Position numbers and translations under genes: made by a program. DNA of 64,000 nucleotides from Umbelopsis isabellina (Eukaryota; Mucoromycota; Umbelopsidomycetes; Umbelopsidales; Umbelopsidaceae). The notes under the pieces were generated by a model. The model saw only the letters and a program-made list of their open reading frames with translations, was not told where the DNA came from and did not search any database. The first letter of the stretch is position 1. The number at the start of each line of letters is the position of its first letter. Shown here piece by piece: positions 47,544 to 57,881 of the stretch. Location of the stretch: assembly GCA_016758905.1 (NCBI GenBank), contig JAEPQZ010000003.1, positions 1,612,001 through 1,676,000 on the forward strand, in the 5' to 3' direction.

Positions 47544-48055
47544 ATGCTCCGTGTTGCTCTTACTGGTGCCATCTCCCGTGCTACTGCTCGTTCCGCAGTC
47601 GTTGCTGCCCCTCGCACTGCTGGTGAGTACGAACAAAAGTTTTATCATCAGTTGACAAACTGTTTTGGAATGCTGTTGACAGCTAATCAACAAAACAAAA
47701 TTTAATTTAAATTACAGTTGTCGCTCAACGTTTCTACTCAAGCGGCCACGAAGAGGAGTCTTATGAATCATTCTCTGAACGTTATGTCAAGTTCTTCGAT
47801 GGTGTTGACGATTTGTTCGAATTGCAGCGCGGCCTCAACAACTGCTTCGCCTATGATTTGGTCCCCTCAGTTGCTGTTGTCGAAGCTGCCTTGAAGGCTG
47901 CTCGCCGTGTCAACGACTACCCCACCTCCGTCCGCATTTTCGAAGGTATCCAAGATAAAGTTGAGAACAAGACACAATACCAACAATATCTTGACGAGTT
48001 GGAGCCTATCCGCAAGGAGCTCGGCATTGAGACCAAGACTGAACTTGGATTTTAG
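47544..48055 (+). CDS. COX6: Cytochrome c oxidase subunit VI (mammalian COX5A)
   Basis: Exons 47544-47622 and 47718-48055 give 138 residues. This nuclear-encoded, matrix-facing subunit stabilises complex IV. A mitochondrial presequence (MLRVALTGAISRATARSAVVAAPRT) is rich in Arg, Ala and Ser. The mature part has SFSERYVKFFDGVDDLFELQRGLNNCF, YDLVPSVAVVEAALKAARRVND and ALxA-type helices. The C-terminus with YLDELEPIRKELGI matches the family ending closely. The length is right for fungal Cox6 (about 140-150). Confidence 0.96.
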
Positions 48056-48235
48056 ACGAAAGCAAATGTGAGCATAACGACATACTTTACATTACAACAT
48101 TATATATAAAGAACAAAAATCGGAAAAAAAATGCAGAGCCTTAGAAGTTTATAGTCTTTGTGTGAGTCAATAAAATTTTGTTGACGTTAATCAGTCGTGA
48201 ACTGCGTAAATTTTGTTTCGTGGTAGTTCATACTT

Positions 48236-50596
48236 ATGCTTCCAGCTCAAATGGCATCGAGGTTGCAGGTTTTGTCAAAGGCAAGACCGCTTACCACGAC
48301 AGTACTAGGTCGCTGGCCATACACCTACTCTGGACGCATAAGTCAGACCATTCGGAGATATGCGACGGAAAAGGAATCCAATCAGCAACCTCATGTACCA
48401 AAAGGATTCGAGAACTTCTTTGGTAAAAACAAGGCATGGCAGCAAAAGGGTGCTTCAGAATCTCAAAAGGCTAACAACGGAAAGCCAAACAATTCGCCAA
48501 AGCCGCCTCCGCTGCCAGATCCGAGGTACAACATGACCACCATGTTACCTGCACTTTTTGGCACTTGGTTGGTTTGGCGCATGATAGCACCTCAGGAGAA
48601 CGCACGGGAAATAACATGGCAAGATTTTCGCAACACGTTCTTGGACAAAGGGCTAGTTGATAGACTAGACGTTATCAATCGTAACCGTGTGCGAGTACAT
48701 CTAAGGCCGGAAGCGCAATCTATACAACATGTGTCTCCATATATCACGTACTACTTTAGTATAGGTTCCATTGATGCTTTTGAAAGAAAGCTTGAAGAAG
48801 CGCAGTCCGAACTCCAAATTCCACCGTCCGAACGTATACCGGTTGCATATAAAGATGAAGTCAATGTGGCTAGTTTGGTGCTCAATATCGCACCGACCAT
48901 TCTAATGATAGGCTTTCTCGTATATATGACAAGAAGAGCAGGTGCTGGTGGTGGTTCTTCACAGGGAATTTTTGGAATCGGCAAAAGCAAAGCCAAAATG
49001 TTTAATCAAGAGACTGATGTGCATATCAAGTTTAAAGATGTCGCTGGTGCTGATGAAGCAAAAGAAGAGATCATGGAATTTGTGAAATTTCTTAAAGATC
49101 CTGCTCAGTATGAACGGCTTGGAGCCAAAATCCCAAAAGGTGCCATATTGTCTGGCCCTCCTGGTACTGGTAAAACTTTGCTCGCGAAAGCGACTGCAGG
49201 AGAAGCAGGGGTACCGTTTTTCAGCGTTTCTGGTTCGGAATTCGTGGAAATGTTTGTTGGTGTAGGCCCATCTCGTGTCCGAGATTTGTTCGCTACTGCC
49301 AAAAAACATACACCTTGTATTATATTTGTGGATGAGATTGACGCTATCGGTAAAGCCAGAGGAAAAGGTGGTCAAATGGGAGGGAATGACGAGCGAGAGA
49401 GTACTCTAAATCAATTGCTGGTGGAAATGGATGGATTCGAATCACACGAACACGTCGTTGTTCTCGCAGGTACCAATCGGCCCGACGTTTTGGATCCAGC
49501 TCTGATGCGTCCTGGACGTTTTGATCGGCATATTGCTATTGACAGACCGGATATTAAAGGAAGAGCACAGATTTTCCTCGTCCATCTTCGTCCGATTAAG
49601 ACGTCTGAAGTGCTGAAAACCTTGGCCAACAAATTGGCAGCTTTGACACCCGGCTTTTCCGGTGCGGACATCCACAATGTGTGCAATGAAGCTGCTTTGA
49701 TTGCCGCCAGACATCATAAAAATGAAGTTACTGAGGAAGACTTTGAGCAAGCTATTGAACGTGTGATTGCTGGTCTCGAAAAGAAGTCTCGCGTCCTTTC
49801 TCCCGAGGAAAAGAAAATTGTAGCATATCACGAAGCTGGGCATGCCATAGCAGGATGGTATCTTGAATTCGCTGATCCGCTATTGAAAGTCTCAATTATT
49901 CCCAGAGGAGTAGCTGCTCTTGGTTATGCGCAATATTTGCCAAAGGACCAGTATCTATATTCAACCAAACAGCTCATGGATAGGATGTGCATGACCCTTG
50001 GCGGAAGAGTTGCAGAGCACTTATTCTTTGACACTATTACGACAGGTATATTAGTAATGAGAATGAAGGTAGTCAGCTGGGCTTATCGTTTTAAATTTCA
50101 TTTAATTCTTCAGGTGCACAAGATGATTTGTCTAAAGTTAGCAAGCAGGCATATGCTCAAGTTACAACCTATGGTATGAACGAAGCTGTCGGACCAATTT
50201 CGTTCACGGATCCTGCTCAAGAAGAAAGCTTCCAAAAACCGTACTCTGAAGCTACCGGAACCATGATTGATGGTGAAGTTCGCAAGCTAGTCAATGAAGC
50301 CTTTGATCGCACGTTCAAGCTGTTAAGCGAGAAAAAGGACGATATAGAAAAGGTTGCTCAACTTCTACTTAAAAATGAGGTCATTACCCGAGAAGATATG
50401 GAAAACCTTTTGGGTAGGAGACCGTTCAAAGAAAAGACCGTATACGATGAATATGTTAGGCGATCATCAAAGGTAGGTTACAAAGTTGTCTGCTTTCATA
50501 TCAAGCTAGCAAGCTCACATAGCCCGTTGTTAATAGGATATAAGCCCGCCGCCTTTTGAAGACGATATTCCTCCACCAGCTCCCCCGAAAGCCTAA
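48236..50596 (+). CDS. AFG3: Mitochondrial m-AAA protease subunit AFG3
   Basis: Exons 48236-50045, 50114-50472 and 50537-50596 give 742 residues. m-AAA proteases degrade unassembled inner-membrane proteins and mature ribosomal protein MrpL32 on the matrix side. There is a mitochondrial presequence, then FtsH extracellular-type domain [19 protein letters not shown], two membrane segments ([34 protein letters not shown]) and the AAA domain. That domain has Walker A GPPGTGKT (about 307-314), Walker [12 protein letters not shown] and [21 protein letters not shown]. The zinc metalloprotease motif HEAGH is at about 532-536. The tail is proline-rich ([14 protein letters not shown]). It looks like the AFG3L2/Yta10 group. 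Confidence 0.96.
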
Positions 50597-50822
50597 ACAT
50601 AATCGTTTGCAATTTCAGATAGTTTTATCGTTTTCCAATGTACATAATAAAGCTGAGGAACCATAGTTGACATTCATGTTTTATCTGGAGAACATCGTGC
50701 AGGTAACCACTGCTATAAATGGCGAGGACTGCTTTTTTTGTAGTTTTCATTTTTGCACTCAGTGGCTTTGGTAAGGCACAAAAAAAAATGTGTGGGTGGA
50801 ATTTAAGAGTGGTTCATTTGAC

Positions 50823-51972
50823 ATGAGTACAAGCAAGCAGCCGCAATTTGCAAACCAGGCAAGCCTGAAGCAGGCACTGGTTGCCGGAGCTATTGCTGGT
50901 ACTGCTGTGGACACTGCCCTGTTTCCACTTGGTATGTTCAGCTGTTATTTGAAGCATGTCATGGACAATGTTGACTCGAACTTATTCGTTATGATTCAAC
51001 AGATACTATAAAAACAAGATTGCAATCGCAGGCTGGCTTTGTTGTATCGGGAGGATTCAAAGGCGTCTACTCGGGACTTTTGTCAGCTGTCATTGGTAGT
51101 GCTCCTAATGGTTAGTTGGTGTCAGTATTTTTTATCAATGATGAATCAGGTACTGACTGATAGTACAAATTTTCACTTCTATTTCACAGCTTCCTTATTT
51201 TTTGTAACATATGAAGCATCAAAGCGACTTTTGGGTGCATCTGTCAGCAATGATAGGTACACACCATTTGTGCACATGGCTGCTGCCTCATTTGGTGAAA
51301 TAGTATGTATAACATTGTTTTTGATGCTACTGGTAGTTGTGGAGCTGGAGCTGACAAAATATTCCAAATTCAGTCTGCATGTACTGTTCGAGTACCAACA
51401 GAGGTCATCAAGCAACGTATGCAAACAAAGCAATTCACCGCTACATCAGCTGCTGTGTCTAGTGTGATTAAAACGGAAGGCATATTGGGATTCTACCGCG
51501 GCTTTTTATCCACAGTCGCTCGCGAAATTCCATTCACTTGCATACAGTTTCCTATCTATGAGTATTTCAAGCGTACGTATTCTATAAAGCAAGGCCGCCG
51601 AATTGAGCCATTTGAAGCTGCCATTTGCGGTTCAATCGCTGGCGGAATTGCAGCTGCTTTGACAACTCCTCTGGATGTCTGCAAAACGAGAATCATGCTT
51701 TCACACAAGGTAATCAATCGTCAGCCGAATTATATTGAAATCAACCGTGATGATATTAACGCAAATCATTGACATAGAAACATGACTCCAAACCGTATAC
51801 TGGTATTATATCCACGTTACAAAGAATAAGGGCTGAAGAAGGTGGCCGTGCTTTGTTGGCTGGCATTGGTCCACGAGTACTCTGGATATCCATTGGTGGA
51901 TGTATTTTCCTGGGCATGTACGAAAAGGCCCTCAAAACTTTTGTCGAAGCTCAAGTCCTGAACGATAGGTAG
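50823..51972 (+). CDS. PET8: Mitochondrial carrier, S-adenosylmethionine type
   Basis: Exons 50823-50931, 51003-51110, 51190-51302, 51374-51709 and 51778-51972 give 286 residues. Three repeats of the mitochondrial carrier fold are seen with signatures [20 protein letters not shown] and [10 protein letters not shown]. The features [47 protein letters not shown] and [25 protein letters not shown] are those of the SAM carrier (Pet8/Sam5/SLC25A26), which imports SAM into the matrix in exchange for SAH. The protein is close to the family length (274-284). The substrate call rests on these recalled motifs. Confidence 0.88.
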
Positions 51973-52014
51973 ACGTTATGATACCATTTTAGAAGCAAAA
52001 GCACAGAATAGCCA

Positions 52015-52666
52015 TCAATACCGTTGTCTTGTATAATATTTTTTCATGAAAACCTCACTCCAAAACCTAATAGATTTTATGTTTATAGTTGATGTGAATA
52101 AGCAAAGAGCTACCATTCTTTGTCCGTTATAACCTGGTCTCGACAATGAACGCGTATCAGAAAATGTTGGCATTTGCAACATGAAACCATGTGGTGCAAT
52201 GATCTGTATCAATTGGTCAGCTTTCGCCATAAAAAGAAATGAGACCATTTTTAACCCATTGTACATGTTAGAGTAATGTATGCCCATTGTCCGATGCATT
52301 ATAATCTTCTCAGACACATGCATCTTGATCAAAAATTTATATGACGATGTATGCATTACCACAAAATCTCCTTTCCCTGTTACTGCGGCCTTTCCGTTAT
52401 GATGGGAAATGCAATGTTTCATAATTTCTTCCATGCTTTCAGCCATGGAAGTTAAAATATCATTTAAAGTAACTTGCCTGGAGAGTATTCTGAAAATACA
52501 GCGACCCTTTGAGATACAGTATGATATATAATTTTTTAAAATAGCCATCAAAGACTAAACACTTTGTGTCATTGGCCGGCAGAATTCCCTCTGACTGCCC
52601 TTTATCGATAATAATGCTTATTGCGGTATATAAATAACACATGAGGGATATTTCTGATCTCATCAA
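52015..52666 (-). CDS. Orphan protein of unknown function
   Basis: Exons 52666-52563 and 52489-52015, with a 73-bp GT-AG intron, give about 192 residues. The main exon is an uninterrupted 158-codon frame. Features: an ESMEEIMKHC helix, a methionine-rich central part and no signal peptide, anchor or recognised motif. The start codon at 52666 (ATG ATG) is plausible. It converges on the SAM carrier gene (43 bp between stops). It may be a lineage-restricted gene. I rate it below its neighbours because no family supports it. Confidence 0.4.
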
Positions 52667-53195
52667 TCACACGTGGTGTGCAAGGTAGATGTGGTGGCTA
52701 AAACTAATCCGCAGCAGTTTGATGGAAACGGATAAACGGCGTCTGGCGACCAGCAACTTGATGGAAACAGTTAAATGACGTCCAGAGCCCATGAGTTTGT
52801 AACAATAGAAGTTAGTAATTGATGATAAGCAGCAATCATCCATACGATCTCATACGTATGCTTAGTCTTTTTCTTCGCTCGATTCCCAAGATACTTAGCT
52901 GCTGACTTTCTTGGTTTCTCATATGTTTCAATCAGATGGTCCCTGAACGCCGATTATCCGTGCCTACAAAGTTGATTCTCCGGTGAGTTGCATATATATA
53001 AAATGAAGCATAGCAGGGTCGCAAATAACCAAACTAAACGTACTAGAGTTTGATTATTCAACACTGGCGAACTTCCACTTGATATACCGATACATGAAAG
53101 AAGCTAGCTTTGAACCACCATAGGTATTTTTATTTCTTTTGACGACAAATGTGAACGTCTGAAAGCTCAATTGATATATACCAGGAACAATCAAG
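52667..53195. other. Intergenic stretch, promoter of the magnesium ATPase
   Basis: Contains a short palindromic CACACGTGGTGTG (52668-52680) and a two-copy tandem repeat at 52713-52790 (listed separately). The rest is AT-rich with a TATATATAAA at about 52991-53000. No ORF called. Confidence 0.5.
52713..52790. repeat. Imperfect 39-bp tandem duplication
   Basis: Copy 1 at 52713-52751 and copy 2 at 52752-52790 share the core TTGATGGAAAC and the spacing of TAAA and CGTC blocks, about two thirds identical. It may be an old tandem duplication or a pair of protein-binding sites. Confidence 0.5.
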
Positions 53196-56100
53196 ATGAA
53201 AAGCGAGCAAACCCCCAAAGTAGTCCAAATTGAAGACCAAAATCATTGGCCACAGGTAGAATTTGAAGCAGGAAATGACGATTATTCTTTTACCGGCACT
53301 GTTGGAAAAGATGGTGAGCAAAATTTTTAGTTTACCAAATGAATTTATACCATCAATATTAAAAAACAATTGTAGAAAAAGAAGAGAGAAAAGAGTCTGT
53401 GAAGGAGCAAAAAAACTGGAAGAGATGGCTAGGCAATCTACAAACCGTCTTTTTCTGGAATCGCTCTGTCAACACAGATGAAGAAAATGCTAAAGAAAAA
53501 AAAACCGCTGCCAGTATTCAACACTATGCTAGATGCGATAGTAAGGAGCTACTCTGTCAGCTCAAAACCAACATATTGGGAATAACCTCTGATGAAGCTG
53601 TTCATCGATTGGCATGCAATGGCAGAAACGACGTTCCAGCCATCAAGCCTATTCCTTGGTACACCATGCTCATGACTGCTATCCTTCATCCCTTTAACAT
53701 CCTGTTGATGACAATGGGTATTATCTCTGTTGCTGTTCCTGGACAAGGTCCAGACATGATGATTTTTGTGTCAGTAATGGTCGTCATCTCAACTGCTATC
53801 CGGTTCTCGCAAGGTAAAATTTTAGATTAGACTCTTTTTTAGCGTTATGAAATTTGACACTGATTGTATCAAATCAGAGCATCAATCTCAACACACTTTC
53901 CATTCGATGCGCAACATGGTTGCTACAACTACCCGTGTTGGTCGTGTCATCGACGGAACAAGTACTGAAGTTGAAATTCCAAGCAATGAATTGGTAGTTG
54001 GCGATATATTGCGCCTCTGTGTGGGCAGTATCTTGCCTGCGGACGTCCGCTTGTTGATCAGCAAGAATTTATCGGTATCGCAATCAACTTTGACTGGAGA
54101 GTATCTTCCTGTCGAAAAATCTGCTGTCTCATCCAAGGCCACTGTTCCAACTTTGGACACTGCCAATGTTTGCTTCATGTCTACCAGTATAGTCTCTGGA
54201 ACTGCCACTGCTGTGGTAATTGGAACTGGACAAAATACGTACATTAGCACAGTCTATTCTATGCTAAATTCCAAAGCGATTGCTTCAGCATCTAGCTCGT
54301 TTGATATCGGTGTGAAGAAAGTAGCATATCTGTTGCTTGCATTTGGATGTGTAATGGTTCCGATCATTGTCGTTTTAAATGGGTTCACAACTCATGATTT
54401 CGAAGGAGCAGCTTTCTTTGGCGTATCTGTTTTAGTTGGTCTCACACCGGAGATGCTGCCTATGATTCTCAATGCAAATCTTGCAAAGGCTGCCGTTGAT
54501 ATGGCCAAATGCAAAGTTATTGTACGAAAAGCTGAGGCCATTCAGACCATGGGAGCTGTAAATATTCTGTAAGTTGCAAACGTTTTAAAATTGACCATTT
54601 TTTGGTATCAAATAGAAATTGACTTACTCTTACCATAGCTGCAGCGACAAAACGGGTACCTTAACAAAGGATGAAATTGTATTGGTGTCCTACTTGGATA
54701 GCGACATGAAGATGAACGAAAACGTACTGCGTAACGGTTACTACAACTCATATTTCTCAAAGGCATTCCATAACTCGATGGATAGCGCTATTTTTTGTAA
54801 GGCATCCGAACTTCAAATGGACAGCCACAAAACCCAGTACAGCCTTGTGGAAGAAATTCCTTTCGACTTCAACAATCGAAGAGTTTCTGTTATCCTCCAA
54901 GTACCAGGGGGAAAAAACCGACTAATTTGCAAAGGAGCAGTTGAAGAAGTTGTATCTATTTGCACTAAAGTCAGAAGATTTACAGCAGAAACTGATTGGA
55001 ATGATGCCGACCTAGTAGAAGATGAAAGAGAACGTCTCATTCAGGAATGTCAAAAACTGAACTGTGAAGGATACAGGGTTTTGGCAGTAGCGTCGAAATC
55101 TGTTGCGACTGTAACTGACCAAAATCTCGATGAGGTTTCGTTTGCTGGCAATGATGATCATGGCCTAACTTTCATTGGATTTCTCACATTTTTGGACCCT
55201 CCCAAAACAGACTGTGCTCAAGCAATATCTGATTTTGCAACTTACAATGTGGAAGTGAAGGTTCTCACCGGCGACAATCTTGAAGTCTCCACCAAAATCT
55301 GCAATGATGTTGGCGTTTCTACTATCAATACAACTACAGGTCCTAAACTCTCACTTATGTCACCGGAGGAATTTGAACAGACTGTTCTTCGCTGCTCATT
55401 GTTTGCAAAATTAACACCGCTTCAGAAATTGGAGATTGTCAACTGCCTTAAGCATAATGGCAACACAGTTGCTTTCCTGGGAGATGGCATCAACGATGCG
55501 CTGGCCCTCCGCAGTAGTGACTGTGGTGTGAGCGTAGAAGGCGCTACCCAAATGGCCCAAGACGCTGCTGATTTAATCCTACTCGAAAAGAATCTCACAG
55601 TGGTCACCAAAGCAATGATCCGAGGCCGTATTACTTATGCCAATACTATCAAGTATATCAAGATGGCAGCCTCCTCCAATTTCGGTAACGTCTTTTCCAT
55701 GCTCATTGCAAGTGCTTGGCTTCCTTTTCAACCCATGCAGGCAACACAAATTCTTACTCAAAATCTTCTGTAAGTGTTTGGATCCTGATAACTATGACGA
55801 CAATTTTATGCTAAATATATTTCATAGTTATGATTTCTCTCAAATTGCTATCCCGTGGGATAACGTTGATCCTGAATTTTTGATTGAACCTCACACTTGG
55901 AGCGCTAAAGGCATCTTCAAATTCATGATTTTCTTTGGGCCGCTTTCCAGTGTTTTCGATATCTACACTTTCATGGTACAATTTTACTTCTTCAAATGGC
56001 AAGGCAATTCGAGCGACCCTGTCGAGGCAGCACTGCAGATCTCGAAATTTCAGACAGGTATTTTATCCAACTTTTGAAATGTTATGTCTATCGCAATGCT

Positions 56101-56408
56101 TACACGCTTCTTCAATAGGCTGGTTCAATGAAGGACTTATAACTCAGACCTTGATCGTTCACATGATCAGGACGCAAAAAATCCCTTTCTTTCAACGATG
56201 GCCATCTTGGCAATTGCTTCTTGGTACCGGCATTATCATTGTGATTGGACTGGCAATCCCGTACACGCCCTTAGGCACAAATGTCTTGCAAATGTCCAGT
56301 TTGCCATGGCTATACTATCCATTCCTTATACTTGCAAATGTGGGATACTTTACGGTCACCCAATTGATGAAGCAACTTTACATGCACTTTTTTGGTGAAT
56401 GGTTGTAG
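53196..56408 (+). CDS. Magnesium-translocating P-type (P3B) ATPase, MgtA-like
   Basis: Exons 53196-53313, 53376-53813, 53878-54568, 54639-55769, 55828-56057 and 56119-56408 give 965 residues. The P-type core is complete: actuator motif TLTGEYLPVEKS, phosphorylation site CSDKTGTLTKDE, TGDN (VKVLTGDNLEV) and hinge FLGDGINDALALR. The membrane part with LVGLTPEMLPMILNANLAKAA and the LTQNLLYDFSQIAIPWDNVD block is that of bacterial MgtA/MgtB Mg2+ importers, not of the fungal Pma1, Ca2+ or Na+ pumps. It probably brings Mg2+ into the cytosol. A 100-residue basic N-terminal extension carries two introns. Presence of five introns argues that it is an established gene of the host. Confidence 0.9.
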
Positions 56409-56669
56409 TCTTACAACAATACCGAAATGACAATACTTTTACAGTTCCGTAATGTATCAAGTTGAGTTATACAAGAAATATTAAAATGAGCCAAGAAATT
56501 TTAAAAGGATGTTGAACATCATAATATATTTAAAGCTGAAGTCTACTGAAACTTTACCGTGGGTACCATAACGGGAAGTACCCATGCAATATGAAAGGAG
56601 TGAAGTAATATGAATAGCTAACGCGGTTCTAGCTGTTGGTTGTTATGGATCGCGGACCTGTTTATCAAG

Positions 56670-57881
56670 TTACAATTTGGCAGATATGAAATAAGATCGA
56701 ATGACATTAATTATAAATGAAGCTTGAACGAGCGTAAGACCGTTATGTACGGTTATTCTAAGCATAGGTTCTTTCAATGGGGCAGCTGGCCAAATAAATA
56801 CGGATGCTTCTACACCTTTCGACACCATGTACCGATGAAGGCGGGCACATTCGTTCTCGTCACTGAAACGTATGCAGATGATGGGTGAAGGTTGAGATGT
56901 TTCTATTACGTTTGCGAAAGTCGCCAATCCCTTTCTGACGACTTTGGAGATTTTCAGTACATGATGGCGCTTTTCGTCTGCATTTTTAATAACCTCGAAC
57001 ATTGCTAGAAGCCTGATAACATCATATTTTAACAGCGGAGAACTGAAAATATACCATAGCGAATGTTCTTTTATATGCGCTTTGTTGCCTCCAAGAATGA
57101 TACCGGCTCTCGTGCAATAGGCCTTTGCTAGACTTGCTGTAATGTAGTCCACATCGGCACCCAATCCAAGTTTATGTAATAATCCACGCTTATCGTAAAC
57201 GCCTAGAGTATGAGATTCGTCCACTACTAGGACACACTTATGTTTAATCTTTAGGCTGACAATGTCCTTGAGTGGAGCAAAATCTCCAAGATTACTGAAG
57301 AGACTGTCGACTATAATAATACCTGGTCCATAGCGCTTTATCTTGCTCTCCAACTCGAGCAAGTCATTATGTTTATAACGATGGATTTTTGCTCCCTTGA
57401 GATAAAGTCCTTCGTAAAACGATGCATGGGTAAATTTGTCGATATAAACCTGTGTGCCTTTTTCGCAAAGTGCATGCATCAAACCAGTATTTGCAGCATA
57501 GCCAGACTGGGTCAGAGTGCATTGTTTACCAAAGTAAACCTCAAATTCTTTTTCAAACCTAGAGTGCGGATCTGTCTCTCTCAGATATGTTCCAGAACGG
57601 AAATTGTCCTCAACATCAGTCTTCATATGTTTAATTTGTTGATTAATGACATGTGTGTTGTTGGCGATATCAAGATAGTCGTTGCCGCAGACGAAAATGG
57701 AAGCCGCATTATCAGTCACTTCGAAGTAATCCTTTACCACACCATTTCCTTGTGTAGTCCTACACTTGAAGTAATTGTCAACCATCTCTACATGTCTTTC
57801 CATAATGAATATCGTTAGATCAATATTCCAAAGATCTTCCAACCAAGAATTGATATAAAGGCATTTATATAAAGATTTCAT
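56670..57881 (-). CDS. cqsA-like: PLP-dependent alpha-oxoamine synthase, CqsA/LqsA-like autoinducer synthase
   Basis: An uninterrupted 403-residue frame; an internal ATG at 57803 (377 residues) fits the family start better. Fold type I PLP enzymes of this family join an acyl-CoA to an amino substrate. Seen: TQSGYAANTGLMHAL, VYIDKFTHASFYEG with the ring-stacking His152, HRYKHNDLLELE, YGPGIIIVDSLFSNLGDFAPL, VVDESHTLG (Asp221, His224) and TASLAKAYCTRAG with the Schiff-base lysine Lys253. These follow Vibrio CqsA, as I recall it (AHMSLWEG, FRHN, VVDSxYSTxG, TASLAKxFxxRAG), much better than serine palmitoyltransferase or 5-aminolevulinate synthase, which have a glycine pair after the lysine. CqsA makes the CAI-1 family of alpha-hydroxyketones. 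No key residue is missing. No introns, and no partner receptor gene next to it. Confidence 0.8.
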   Translation of the reverse strand: MKSLYKCLYINSWLEDLWNIDLTIFIMERHVEMVDNYFKCRTTQGNGVVKDYFEVTDNAASIFVCGNDYLDIANNTHVINQQIKHMKTDVEDNFRSGTYLRETDPHSRFEKEFEVYFGKQCTLTQSGYAANTGLMHALCEKGTQVYIDKFTHASFYEGLYLKGAKIHRYKHNDLLELESKIKRYGPGIIIVDSLFSNLGDFAPLKDIVSLKIKHKCVLVVDESHTLGVYDKRGLLHKLGLGADVDYITASLAKAYCTRAGIILGGNKAHIKEHSLWYIFSSPLLKYDVIRLLAMFEVIKNADEKRHHVLKISKVVRKGLATFANVIETSQPSPIICIRFSDENECARLHRYMVSKGVEASVFIWPAAPLKEPMLRITVHNGLTLVQASFIINVIRSYFISAKL

